Notes under the pieces: generated by a model | Databases searched by the model: none | Told to the model about the DNA's origin: nothing | Seen by the model: the letters and a program-made list of their open reading frames with translations, nothing else | Program-made: the position numbers and the translations under genes | Shown here: piece after piece, positions 21,944 to 33,640 of the stretch | Layout: the number at the start of each line of letters is the position of its first letter | How positions within the stretch are numbered: the stretch's first letter is position 1 | Assembly: GCA_036346225.1 (NCBI GenBank) | Contig: JARFIW010001670.1 | Span: 310,001 to 374,000, forward strand | Direction: 5' to 3' | Length of the DNA stretch: 64,000 nt | DNA from: Platerodrilus igneus | Lineage: Eukaryota > Arthropoda > Insecta > Coleoptera > Lycidae

Positions 21944-23995
21944 GCTGTGATAAGGGGTTGTTTAAGGGTGCACGTTATAGTAAAGGTCGTTCAGGAATGA
22001 GTAATTAGAATAGGCAGCAGAACTGCACTTATTTAAGGAAATAATTGAGAAATAGACATAGTTTGTAGATAGTAAGTAGTCAACACCCTGTATATAAAGT
22101 AGAAATAGTTTTTGGGCGACGCAAGTAAACATAGGAAGACGCATAGTTGGCGTAGGAGTGAGAGATACATTCATTAAGTAGATAGTAAATATTAAATACC
22201 CTGTAGATAAAGTTTAGTTAATTTAGGTAAAACAAATAAGGATATTTTTCAGTGGAGGCACGCGTATATTTAGGAATAAATGATAAAGTGTAATTAGACA
22301 CGCATTAAGAAAAGAGTTCCAGACGGTTAAATTAATACGGATAGAGAAATAGAGTTTCAGGTAGTTAATATAAATGCGTACAAAGATTTAACCATTTTGA
22401 TAAGAGAAATGATTAAAAATTGCGTGAATCGCATGTAAACATGAAAATTTAAAGTCGAGTTGCATCAGTTTGTTTATGGAAAAGCAAGTAATCTATCAAA
22501 ATACAGCATGTTGATAATAAAAGACAGCTGCGGGCAGGTTGTGATTATGGGAAAGCGTGGAGCATTGCATCAGAAACTGCTCTAAAAGCAATTATTTGAT
22601 TGGTCAGAAACAAGCGACGAGTTCTAGACCATACCCACGGATGGAGTGGGAATTCGAGATTATATTAGCAAGCACCTTGATAAGAAAGTCAGTTTTGAAC
22701 TCAACGAAGGCCGAAGTACGTTGCCATTAAAACAAAGTAATACGTAATAATAATAAAAGTGAAATGAAATGAGTGCGAATATGAAGATTATAATTACCGT
22801 TTAAACGTAAGTACGTTTTTAATGAATTTATTGTAAACTAAGACATAAAAATAATAGGGTTTCGAGGTCTGAGGGAAATAGACTATGATTCTGATGTTAA
22901 GGGAAAAATACAGTAATACAATTGAGATGTCCAGGGGAAAAGAAGAATAATACAATTTTGAAGTACAGGGATGAAACAAACTACAATTTTAAGTCTGGGA
23001 CAAGAATGATACAAGTCTAAGTTTGATGAATTGAAATAAATTGGGGTGTATAATTTAATGGTGGTGGTCCATAGTGCAATGGCAATAATTTGAATGGAAT
23101 CCAGAATTGAGGAAGATCATTTTTATTGGAAGCGTCGATGTGAAAAAGATAAAACCAGGTCAGATTTTTAGTTATAAGACATTTGTTTTTCTACATAAAT
23201 TTTTTTTTTTTTTAATATTGAATTTGCTAAATATGATATGCTTGTGAAGAAGTCAACAAAAGAGGTTGCATACGTATAGAATGAGTAATATGATAACAGG
23301 TTTAGAATATTCTACACTTTGTTTGTAAAGATAATAAGTTTTCTTTGGTGACCTTGGGTTTTTGAGTACATACTAGATGGTTGTTAATAGATGAAATTTA
23401 TAAGGTTAACTAATTTAAAAATGTATTACAAATAATTTCAAAAGCTGTAAATAACATATTGGTTTCATTATATAAAATCGAAATTTACCGAATTTTATAA
23501 TTCCAAATAAATGCTAGCCGAGGTCATAAGGTTTAAATAGTACAAAGGCGGAGCCACAAGTTGAATAGGAAATTGATAACCCGCAAGGCCGTAACGTATC
23601 GAATTTTGCCATTGGTAGATAAAGTTGTTTAAAGATAAAGTCCAGCTGGAGGAGGAGATAATTACAATTAATAGTGAATATTAAAATGGTGGTCCAATAA
23701 TTTAGAGAACGTAGAAAATCAATAAGGCGCTCAACGAATGGGATCAAGAATTCCAGTTCATAGTAACAAAAATAACAGTCAAAGTAAGGGGCATGAGAAT
23801 TACAATAGTATAGCAAATAAATATGGTCGCCCAAAGTAGGGACACGACAATTTAGAGAAAATCTATAGCAAATAAACGATGCAGCCCAACGTAGGGGCTC
23901 GATAATCCGCCAGTATCATAGCAAATAAATATGGTCGCCCAAAGTAGGGGCACGATAATTTAGACAATAGCATAGCAATATATATATATATCTTG
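21942..23995 (+). mobile_element. LTR-like repeat D (related architecture)
   Basis: This has no gene and no extended match to A-C by eye, but it ends the same way: primer-site-like motifs, then ATAGCAATATATATATAT. A TA run flanks it at both ends. The last 180 bp contain three near-identical repeats (GGTCGCCCAAAGTAGGG(G/A)CACGA). I infer a second LTR-type retroelement end. The left part (22000-23500) is otherwise anonymous AT-rich sequence. Confidence 0.4.
23822..23962 (+). promoter_or_regulatory. Three tandem tRNA-Lys primer-site-like motifs
   Basis: TGGTCGCCCAAAGTAGGGAC (about 23824), CAGCCCAACGTAGGGGCTCGA (about 23881, first 20 bases of the match) and TGGTCGCCCAAAGTAGGGGC (about 23933) sit at 50-60-bp intervals, each followed by TA-rich linker with AATAAA(T/C). 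All three resemble the tRNA-Lys primer site TGGCGCCCAACGTGGGGCTC. Confidence 0.55.
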
Positions 23996-24031
23996 CTTTT
24001 AAATTGATAACTTGAAGTTGATAGTTTAAAA

Positions 24032-24577
24032 CGTCAAAATGATGTAATTATTTTTTGGGATATTTCCTTCAATTGATACGTAAATATTAAAAATCCATCT
24101 GCATTTATTGTTTACGTTTCGGTTTATTTAAAACCTTAATCATAACCTAACAAATTACAAATAGAAACAGTTACAAAGTCAAAAATACTCACAATAAAAA
24201 CTTGAATTAAATTATAACAACCTTACATGCGGTATCGATTTCGAATATATTTTATATAGCTGTCATTCAATAACTACTAGATAAAGGTATTTTATGTGTG
24301 AAACAGAATACTTTATAATGTTACACATAAAAATACCTTTATCTAGTAGTTATTGAATGACAGCTATAAAATATATTCGAAATCGAACCCATGTAAGGTT
24401 GTTATAATTTAATTCAAGTTTTTTGTGAGTATTTTGACTTTGTAACTGTTATTGTAATTGGTTAGGTTATGATTACGGTTTTAAATAAACAGAAACGTAA
24501 ACAATAAATGCAGATGGATTTTTAATATTTACGTATCAATTGAAGAAAATATCCAAAAAAATAATTACATCATTTTG

Positions 24578-24581
<4 letters not shown>
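24032..24581. repeat. Long, nearly perfect palindromic element
   Basis: Arms at 24032-24299 and 24322-24581 are inverted copies with very few differences and a ~22-bp spacer. The outer ends are GTCAAAATGATGTAATTATT and its complement, with TA-rich sequence on both sides. There is no coding potential. It is a foldback or MITE-type element, and the high arm identity suggests youth or gene conversion. Confidence 0.88.
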
Positions 24582-24611
<30 letters not shown>

Positions 24612-24613
24612 CA

Positions 24614-24871
24614 AATGAATAAAATGAAATAATAATTTAGACTTTTATGTCAAGTCCAAATGATCATTTCAAATCCAGTTAGTAATTGAAAGATGGAAAA
24701 TATAAACTCCCAGACAGGATTTGAACCTATATCTTAGGCTTTAGCGGTTCATGATACAGATTCATATACTGTTCGGGACCTTATATTTTCCATCTTTCAA
24801 ATACTAGCTCGATTTGAATTGATTATTTGGACTTTGCATATAGGTCAAAGTTATTATTTCTTCTTATTCAC
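24614..24871. repeat. Palindromic MITE with a tRNA-like core
   Basis: Arms of about 80-90 bp (24614-24706, 24779-24871) are inverted repeats (TTGAAAGATGGAAAATATAA and complement). The ~70-bp core, read on the minus strand, has GGTTCAAATCC, an exact RNA polymerase III B-box consensus, with an adjacent T-arm-like stem (ATAGG/CCTGT). An A box is not convincing, so a functional tRNA is unlikely. Confidence 0.65.
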
Positions 24872-25150
24872 TCACTAACGCTTTAGTATTAATCAACTTG
24901 CCTTACGTAATAATTATCCAAATATATAGTAGGTGTGATACCCACTTAAATTAATTTATTAACTTGGCAAATGTGTAGTAAGAAAATTAAATTGTGAAAT
25001 TTAAGAAAGAACAATATGTATAAATATTTTCTTATAAATCATTAAAGATATTGCATTTTTTAATCCTGCAAATCAATCATAGAACTACAATTAAACCGCA
25101 CTTTAATGATATTTGTACTTTTGGTATATATCAATATAAAGTACTCTTAC
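24872..25150. other. Intron sequence, nothing recognised
   Basis: AT-rich sequence between the palindromic MITE and exon E5. The minus-strand donor of E5 (GTAAGAG) lies at its right edge. Confidence 0.4.
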
Positions 25151-25251
25151 CTTCCGACATCAGTAAACCCTCCAATTTCTATAATCGTTTCATTTGTGGA
25201 CTTAAAATTTGTACATGGCTTCAAATTTACATCTACACAAAACCATTGAAA
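25151..25251 (-). CDS. Exon E5 of REJ-like ectodomain gene
   Basis: A 101-bp exon lies between acceptor AATAATTTTAG and donor GTAAGAG. Only one frame is open, and it starts in phase 0, exactly as E4 ends. It encodes FQWFCVDVNLKPCTNFKSTN, then ETIIEIGG. The join with E4 gives ...GIEKLQ-FQWFCVD, an aromatic-x-W-x-C core matching LQWEC in E6 and LEYKWEV in E1. Exit phase is 2, so the next exon should start with one base to finish a codon. E6 does not. Confidence 0.68.
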
Positions 25252-25679
25252 CTAAAATTATTATTTTAGTTTTATCTATAACATAAAGGTACCATAACAA
25301 ATGAAATAATCAAAAAACATAATTTTATAAATTTTTGAGAAATATATAAAAATGTGACAGAAAACTAATGTAATGGTGTTAAACATGTATTTATTTCTCT
25401 GCAATTTCCTTCCCAAAATATTATTATTGAAGGTTACATCCCGCTCATATCACCTCTGGTCATATATGAATTGTACAGAACTGCAATGAAGTACATTTGT
25501 TATAACTATCCTTCATGCAATCCTTTATTATGTGAGACTATAATATACCTACTTTACATAACACAACAATATGTTTATTCTACGTAATAGTAGAGATAAT
25601 GCAGGATGCCTTCTCAATACACTTTCTTTTTTAGATATACAGCAACAAAGTCAAATATATACCTTTAACATTAGGTTCC

Positions 25680-26470
25680 TCTAACGTTGGAAAATGGACT
25701 TAGATTAACAAGAATTCATCACTTACTAAAATTTAAACAAAGCTGTTGGTTAAGGTTCTACATTGACTCCAATACTGAACTTCGAAAATGCACGAGAAAT
25801 GAACTTTAAGAAGAATTTGTTCAAGTTAATGAATAATGTGGTCTTCAAAAAACAATGAAAAATATATGAAAACATTGTAATTTGAAACTTGTGTGAAACT
25901 GGGAAGACAGATACGGTACCAAAGCTCATATATCCAATCCCCTATTCAAAATTGTTACCATCTTTGATGAAAACCTTGTGGCAGTGGAACTTCTTAAATC
26001 TGAAATATATTTTAATAAACTTATATATGTTGGCATGTGCATTCTTGACATAGCCAAGTTGGCAATCTAGGATTTTCACTATGGATATATGAACGCCGCC
26101 TTTGGAGTAGGGTGCTGAGTTCTTTACACAGATACAGATAATCTAATTTGTAAAATAATAAACCATGATCCTTATGAAACTATGAAGCGGGACTGTCAGC
26201 AACGTTTCGATACTTCCGACTATCCTGTCAACAACAATTATGGAATTCCTTTGGTTAACAAAAAAAGTATTGGGGATGATGAAGGATGAGAATAATGGGC
26301 GACTTATGGCCAATTTTACTGGTTACGATCAAAAACGTGTGCAACAAGGATTTTTAATAAAGTCGAGGAAGAAGAAGCTGAACTCTTACGAGAAGAGGAA
26401 GAATCACTCGGCATCCGAGACTTTAACGAGTGATAGCAGTTCAGTCTGTATAGTTTATATAATCATCATC
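25680..26470 (+). pseudogene. Family B DNA polymerase remnant (Polinton/adintovirus-like)
   Basis: Plus-strand translation in shifting frames gives the C-terminal half of a protein-primed-type family B DNA polymerase like those of Polinton/Maverick and related virus-like elements in arthropods. In order: [15 protein letters not shown] (about 25700), a MNNxVFxKTM string (about 25835), ILDIAK (about 26045), the catalytic motif C as YTDTDN (about 26125), DPYETMKRDC, FDTSDYP, and VNKKVLGMMKDENNG in the open piece from 26240. Motif C ends in N where S is usual. There are at least four stops or frame changes, and no capsid, integrase or terminal repeats nearby. It is a fossil fragment. Confidence 0.68.
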
Positions 26471-26471
26471 T

Positions 26472-26738
26472 GAATCAAACAGAGTCAAATGCTTTGCTAA
26501 TATCTAGAAAGACTCCTGCAATCGACAGCCCTTTCAGTCCAACTGCCTGTACGTTGGATGTTAATATAGCCATTGGATGAATTGTTGAGGATTTTTCTTT
26601 AAATCCAAACTGATAATGTGAGATGGCATTGTAAATTTCTTCGTGAAGCCGTTTTTCAAAATGTTTTCAAAATTTTTTCCAACAACTGGCAGGAGTGTGA
26701 TAAGTCGATAGTTTTGTGGAATATTTTCATTATTATTA
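26472..26738 (-). pseudogene. Non-LTR reverse transcriptase fragment (minus strand)
   Basis: Minus-strand reading gives NYRLITLLPVVGK (fingers region), one frameshift, then ISHYQFGFKEKSSTIHPMAI and GVFLDISKAFDSV, motif A with the first catalytic aspartate. These are typical of jockey/CR1-type LINEs. Only about 85 residues remain. It lies against the end of the polymerase remnant and faces the opposite way. Confidence 0.75.
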
Positions 26739-27059
26739 TTGTAGCAAAATGTGAACTTTAGCCTTACAATTGAATTAAACTAAGAAAAAACAAATTGTTT
26801 GATGTTTTCCATATGAGACTAAGGAGTTATTATGAATTCGAAAGTTATTTAGGTTTGCAAATAGATAATTTTTAAGGACTTTTTACATTTTCCTTCATTA
26901 ATACAGCTTTCTTGTTACTCTGTAAAGAAATTCTGTTACACAAAAAAAATTCTTACACCCTGGAAGTTTAAAGATATTATCTTTAACCACTAATAAGGGT
27001 TTATATTGCAGAAATCAATGGTCCCAAATCTATTAGTTTATACAAACGAAATTACTCCA

Positions 27060-27590
27060 TTAGAGAATGGCCTTTAGGCTATGTATTCAGATTTCGCTAA
27101 GGAGTTTGATCGTGTTAATCTAAATATACTACACTTGGATGATAAACTACTACAATGGATCAGTAGTTATTTATCATAGTAAACGGCAATATATTAAATA
27201 CAAACTATTTGCATCTTACAAATTTCTCATCTTGGTCCTCTTTAATTTGTGCAGAGTGTATAAATACTGCAAGTCCCTAATCTTTGCTGATGACTTAAAA
27301 ATCTACAGAATTATTACATCCATAAGTGACCACAATTTGATCCAAGAGGACATTAATTCCTTTCATAACTGGTCCTTGAATATCAAGTGCATTACTATCA
27401 TCTTCGCTCGTGCAGTAGCACCCAATATATTGAAGTACAATGTTAACAATGCTGTTCTACCACGAGTTGATGAAGTCAGAGATTTTGGGGTGCTCATTGA
27501 TTCTAAGGCAACTTTCAATTCTGAGATACAAGGTATAAGCAAAAAATTAATTTCCTTATGCACTACAATCAGAAATTATCAGTAACGGCG
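27060..27590 (+). pseudogene. Jockey/CR1-like reverse transcriptase fragment
   Basis: A degraded first part (MYSDFAKEFDRVN, motif A; LLQWISSYLS) precedes the open piece 27139-27585. That piece contains LIFADDLKIYRII (motif C, FADD intact), then LIQEDINSFHNWSLN and LPRVDEVRDFGVLIDSKATF. This is the palm-to-thumb end of a jockey/CR1-like reverse transcriptase with an internal deletion between motifs A and C. It is a separate fragment from 26472-26738 on the other strand. Confidence 0.78.
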
Positions 27591-27689
27591 TGCAAGTTCC
27601 AGTACAGTACGTTGGGCAGAAGCAATCTTGATTTTTAATTATATGGTCGTCCTATTATTAAACCAATATCTCTAAAACTGAAAGTCATC

Positions 27690-30110
27690 ATTAATAGGTC
27701 TTCAGTCCTGGAAATGGTTAGACGCGTACCTCCATCGTTTCATATTCTGAGCTAACTTACACATTTCCCTGAAATTCCTACAGCCTACGTTGTTCACTAT
27801 CTGTGTGCAGTAGTCTAATCTAGGGCTACTTCTTATTCTCTGTTTCTCCTTTCTTTGCTTCTAATTTACCCTCATGCTTTACATGTCCTATCATCATATT
27901 ACTCTTACTTTTTTTACTGTTTTCTACAGAAATCTTTGTTTCCCTACTATTTCTAGAACCTCTTTGTTTTTAACTTTGTCTGTTCATGATACCTTCATCA
28001 TACATATGTAGCACCATATTTCAAGCCTTATATCTTTTCATGCCTACTTCTTCTACTGTCCACATTTCACAGCCATACAGTGTTGTAAATACTCCCTGTA
28101 TGTTTGTTTTGGTTTGTTTAGCATTTTTCTTAATCTTCTTTGGGAATTAAACCACTCATAGTTTTTAAAATCATCTTTATTTACGTTTCATTCCATGACT
28201 AGGATCGTTGTTAAAATAACAAAAAACTTCAAGTTTGACATTTATGACATAAATTGACCATGACTTTGATTTATTGATATTCGAAATATTTGGTTTGAGT
28301 ACATTAGTTGAAAACTTTAAAGTTTAAAAGAATGATTGCCTTCAATTTGTGCTGCGTCCTGGGAACGACTTTTTTAGGTGGCCAATGTGCTTAACGTGAA
28401 ATCAGCTGATTGCTTAGTGTTGTGCTCCACAGATATGCTTTTGACAATTTCTTCCTTGTTTCAATGTTTGTTGTGTCTGAACATAGCAGCTGCTTTTCCT
28501 TGTTCAATATAGTAAGGCCTTTTGCTAGTTTTATTTTTAAATCTTTTGCACTTTTCCCTTTCTAAAGTTTTCTAAAGATATACCTTATTTCATAGATATT
28601 CAATGGTATGCAAAGGGGGTTAAACAATCTAAGGACTACCAAGGATACCCCAACACTTAGACATTTGCCGAATCAATAGTTTTTCAATTACTCCTTTTGC
28701 ACGATCAACATTTATTGAAAATAATTCAAGATCAACTGCTGTATTTGTCTACGATTATCATTAGGTTTGAATACAGTTTACTTCTTTCATCATTATGTTT
28801 TCTGTACTGGAACTGGTTGAATGCACATTCCATTAATATCTATTCTGAGCTAACCTAACACATTTACTTAAAATCTCCACATTCTACATCTTTCATTATT
28901 TGTCTGCAAGAGTCTAATCTAGGTCTGCATCCACCTCTCTGTTTCTACTTTCTCTGCTTCTAATATATCCTGCACTACTCCCTCATGCCTAAGAATGTGT
29001 CCTATCATTCTATCTGTCCTATTTTTTACCCTTACCCACAGATGTCTTTCTTCACCTATTATTTCTAGGGCCTCTTTGTTCTTAACTTTGTCTGTCCATG
29101 ATATCTTCATCATACATTTATAGCACCATATTTCAAAGGCTTCTATATTTTTTCTGTCCGCTTCTCCCATTGTCCACATTTCAGAGCAGTACAGTGCTGT
29201 GCTCTACACATGTACTTTCAGCAGTCTTTTCCTTGCTTCTATGATTGTTGTTTTAGTTGCTTTTATTGTTAAATGTGGCAAGGCAATGTGTTAATCCTCT
29301 TTTTTTATATCTTTTGCACTTTTCCCATTATATTGTTTTCTAAAAATATACTCTATTTCTCTGATGTTCAATGGTGCATGAAGAGGGTTAAGCAACCTGA
29401 TAGCTACATAAGATCCACACCACTTAGACGTTTACTGAATCAATAGTTTTCCAATTACTTTTTTTGTACAATCAACAAATGTTGAAAATATTGCACAATC
29501 AGTACCTGTAGTTGTTTACAATAATCATCAGGTTTAAATACAATTACTTTTCATCATTACGTTTTCCGTCCTGGAACTGGTTGAATGCATACCTACGTTG
29601 GTTTCTATTCTGAGTTAACCTACATATTTCCCTGAAATTCCTGCAGCATACATCTTTCACTAACTGTGTGCAATAATCTAATCTAGATCTACATCTACCT
29701 CTTTTCTCCTTTTTCTGCTTCTAATATATCCCACACCATTCCCTCGTGCCTTAGAACGTGTCCTATCATGCTATCTCTCATATTTTTTTACTATTTTCCT
29801 TTTATTTTTTTCTTGTCTATTCATGGAACCTCTTTGTTCTTAACTTTTTCTGTCCATGATATATTCATCATACGTCTGTAGCACAACATTTCAAAGGCTT
29901 CTACTTTTTTCCTGTCCACTTTTCCTACTGTCCACGTTTTACAGCCATACAGTTGTATGCTCCACATGCATGCTTTCAGCAACCTTTTCCTTGTTCATAT
30001 GTTTGTTGTCTTTGAACATAGTAGTTGGTTTTTCTTGTTAAATGCAGCACGATCTTGTGCTAATCTTTGTTTTATATCTTTTGCACTTTTCCCATCTTGC
30101 AATATTTGGC
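27690..30110 (-). mobile_element. Tandem array of RTE LINE 3' modules
   Basis: Three direct, minus-strand copies of the same RTE 3' segment follow each other at about 27690-28795 (with a nested 329-bp retroposon), 28796-29560 and 29561-30110. Each shows, read on plus, CTGGAA(C/A)TGGTT(A/G)(A/G)ACGC, then the reverse of the GHILRH and WTDKVKNKE coding blocks, AGCCATACAG, TTTGCACTTTTCCC, TTCAATGGT and GAATCAATAGTTTT. The copy at 29179-28919 still has an open frame with ADRKNIEAFEIWCYK, SWTDKVKN and IGHILRHEG. The net period is about 765 bp. The units begin and end at the same points, so this is a structured array and not random insertion. Confidence 0.7.
28087..28415 (+). mobile_element. Terminal-inverted-repeat retroposon, copy 2
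   Basis: It interrupts an RTE module with an 8-bp duplication AGTGTTGT (28079-28086 and 28416-28423). It starts AAATACTCCCTGTATGTTTG, then GGTTTGTTTAGCATTTTTCT and the CTTCTTTGGGAATTAAACCA block. It ends at CGTGAAATCAGCTGATTG, so the second inverted end is absent. The order of bases matches copies 1 and 4 closely up to that point. Confidence 0.75.
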
Positions 30111-31400
30111 TTCTTAGGTAGTAGAAATCTTTAACCCAAAGGCAGAACTAACGGGCCCACAGGACCCGCATTGCGGTGGGGACAAGGGGCTATGATCATA
30201 GAAGATCCATTATCATATTAAATAATATTTCACACTTTACTATATTTACTATTGACAATTGTTCATTAAACTTTCTCTGTAAACAAGATTCTAGGAAAAC
30301 TAACAAAGAACGTATACCATTATGCTCCTAGTGAAATCATTAAACACACATTTTCCTATCGTTTGGAAGCTTTTGGGCTTAATAATCCGTATTTGCATTA
30401 TACGATGTAGTAGAAAGAGATAACGTGTCCATGATGACTGACTGTTTGAAAGTGTTATCTTGTAATCCTGTGGGCTATGGGAGGGTATAATATGATGGAG
30501 TTGTACGTTATACCTACTCTATAGGAACAGTGCACTTGTAGTTACCGTTTTATGCATTTATGAAGAATACCTTGCCCGTTGAATTACTTAATCTGGACAA
30601 CTTGTCGTGATTTTAATTTGTTTAAAAATATTGGTTTTTGTTATCGTTTATTTCATCTTTGACCAGACAGTTATTAGGAAATTTTTGAAATGAGTTTAAA
30701 CAAGCCAAAGTATTTAAGTGGTGTTCAAACACGTAAAATGGACGTGAAAAAGAATTACAAAAAATTGATTTTTCTTTAAAAAAGGCAAATACAGATTTGG
30801 TACGAAGTTATAGTGGTATAAGCAGTAGTAGTGTCAATGTGCATAGTGATAATAGTGATATTATAAATTATGACGACCCAAAACATTGAAAATGTCTCTG
30901 CTTCAAGAACTGACGATAACTTAGAAGTACAAGAGGATACTTTTGAAGCTGAGTTTGAGAGTATTGCAATATTAATTGACAGTGACCGAGTACGATATGC
31001 TTAAGATTTAGATGACGAGATACAGGTAAAAATTATCAGTTTAAGACTTCAAAACGACCCTTTTCCTAAAGATCCCGTATCAAAGAGAAGTTCCAGTAAC
31101 GAGTATTATCAAAGTAAAGCTAAAACTTCCCATGCTATCCACAGATTTTGGGCTTTCTTATTCAACAATATTAAACGCAGTTTTTTGTCATGTTTGCAGG
31201 CTCTTTTCGAGTAGAAGGAGTTAAAGTTTTAATGATGCTAGGTGTATTGGTACCATTAATGACTGGCAAGAGTTAACAAAAAAATTGCTAAACCCGTGTC
31301 TTCTGCATTTCAGTTTACTTCTTGTTTAACTTATGACCACTAGAAAAATAACAAAACAATAATATCAAATTTTTCTAAAATTGGCATTAAAGTAAAAGTT

Positions 31401-31593
31401 AATACGTTAATATGTTTGTTGTGGTTTGTTTAGTATTCTTCTTAATCTTCTTTGGGGATTAAACCACTCATTGTCATAAATGTCAAACTTGAAGTTTTTA
31501 TTATTTTGAAAACGATCCTAGGTCATGGATCGAAACGTTAATAAAGATAATTTTAAAAACTATGAGTGGTTTAATCCGCAAAGAAGATTAAGA
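31401..31593 (+). mobile_element. Terminal-inverted-repeat retroposon, copy 3 (short)
   Basis: A 193-bp copy is flanked by 12-bp repeats AAAGTAAAAGTT (31389-31400, 31594-31605) inside the hAT gene. It is almost only the two inverted ends: TTGTTGTGGTTTGTTTAGTA and TTCTTTGGGGATTAAACCAC on the left, and the complement (GAGTGGTTTAATCCGCAAAG) on the right ending GAAGATTAAG. The right arm reaches inward for ~130 bp, showing the full arm length of the family. Confidence 0.8.
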
Positions 31594-31944
31594 AAAGTAA
31601 AAGTTGTTACTCTTCTATTTAGAACTGTAAATGCTATTTTACCTTTGACAAGATGCAACATTTATTTCCTTTCGAGATCACGATGAAAGCTCGTTCCAGA
31701 ATAAGGGAAATTTTTTTAATATTATTGATTTGTTGGCTTTGTATCATCCATTACTAAAAGCCCACTTTGAAAATGAAAACAATAGAGTAAAATGTTTCAG
31801 TGGAAAAATACAGAATGAACTAATACATCTTTAGTCGACTTCTTTATTAAGACCAAGCCTAAGTGAAATTAGGAGAGCTCGGTTTCTTTCTTTTTTGTTG
31901 GATACATCTCAAGATGTCAGTAGAATAAATCAATCGAGTGTTGC

Positions 31945-33640
31945 AATTTGATAGAATATAGAATAGAACTTTATTGATACTATAAAATTTAAAAATTTTT
32001 TTGCATAAGTCAAAATAGTGTACAAGGGTATATGCAAGATTAAATGTTAATAAATATGATAAATAACTAAATAAATAACAAATACTGGTACATTTTAAAT
32101 ACTATAGGAATAAAATGTTTAGCAAACATCAGGTTATAGCAGATCTAAAAAATAAGTTAATCATTTTCGAAACTTTGATACGTACAGTTTTTGGCCCTCA
32201 GAATATCTAGTAGGTAATACACAGAAAATTCAGTTACTTACTCCACTAAAAATTCCGTGTCAGTAAAATACCGAGAACCCCGACTGTACAAACAATTGTT
32301 TTTGTTCCGCCCACTAACTCAGTGGGACGGGTGATGTGTTTAACGAGGATTCCAGAATGCTATTAGGTATCAAATGTGGTCTTGATCAGAAAATACCTTG
32401 GATGCCACCTAATCTCGCAGGTATACTAGGGAAAACCCCTAGAGTGAATAACAAAGCGGGTGCCAAAATCTTGAGATCGGGAAAGTGACTCTGGCTTAAA
32501 ATATACTTGAAAATTCATTAAAACAAAACTATTTTAAATATAAAACAAACCTAAAGACGTAGAGCATTTATGACTGCTAACTGCGAAGAAGAATTCTGAA
32601 AATGAATGTTACATAATACTTGAAATATTTAATCACGTTTCAAGCAAAATTCACAATGCAATTTATTTTGGAAAAAATCTGTAACTAGACTGCTTATAAT
32701 AATGGAAAAACCAAATATACAATCTTTATAAAAGTTGCTGCGACATTATTAATTCTATAACACCTGTGTTCACACAGTATCTGCTTATACAAAAATTAAC
32801 AGTTCCGTATGTCCTAAATCTATTAACTAAAAACGGAAACCTATTAATTAACTTAACCTAAAATGGTATACATTTTATAATTAGGTACCAGAAGATAAAT
32901 TTTGGCATTAAAAGTTGCCCTCTACCTCCTCTCAAATATCTTGTCGACCTCGTTCGCTACAACATGAAACTTCCAACCCCGCAGTTGACTTTCTCTACGG
33001 ATTCAGTAGTGTCCCTAAAAAGAAATTGGCACACTTGACAGCGAATTATCCAAACTTGATTAGGCTACTCTGCTTTGTTCGCTAACCTTTACTTAAGGTA
33101 ACTAACCTACCAAAACAGCATGATTAGAGTTTGGATGTTGGAAACATTTTTAAGAATAGAACTGCTCTTTTAAAACCACATAAAGCATTCTCGGCAAACT
33201 TCGAACAGATGAATTAAAATAGGACCTTCTTCATTCGATTTTCTCCATCTACACTTTATATATTTAAACTTGTAAAACACATAATCTGAGTCAGCACAAA
33301 TCTATACATGACCTATTTTTGTTCTTAAGATGAGATCGTTGGCGCCATTATATTTTCTCCAGACAAAAAAAAAATCAAACTGTACTAATTACCAAGATGA
33401 CCTCATCTTTAAACTTGTTTTTTTAAACTGACATGAATTTTAAAGTCTGTGACTATGTATCGAATATTATGCAAAATAATGCTCTCTTAAATTAGAAGTT
33501 ATAGAAGTCTGAAACTTATATTTTCTGAAGAGAATAACCTAATCCTACCGGTGGATTTTATTTATACAGAAACTATTAAAATGAAATGTAATTACAATTA
33601 TTTCTAAGGGAAAGTCACAACTTTTGTATGATTTTATGAA
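31945..33640. other. Unidentified 1.7-kb insertion in the hAT gene
   Basis: The hAT reading stops after QSSVAI at about 31945 and resumes near 33650. The inserted DNA has no usable open frame. It begins ATAGAATATAGAATAGAACT, which could be the reverse of a 3' end with a polyadenylation signal, and has a less AT-rich patch at 32280-32490. I could not find clear terminal repeats or a target duplication. Confidence 0.45.

Noticed and set aside
23514..23834. Minus-strand 106-codon frame with many aromatic residues
   Set aside because: It has no family motif, overlaps repeat D and the primer-like motifs, and its composition is that of random AT-rich sequence.
24707..24778. Possible tRNA gene on the minus strand
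   Set aside because: It has a B box and T-arm, but the acceptor stem pairs poorly and no A box or anticodon arm is convincing. It is treated as a tRNA-like core of a MITE.
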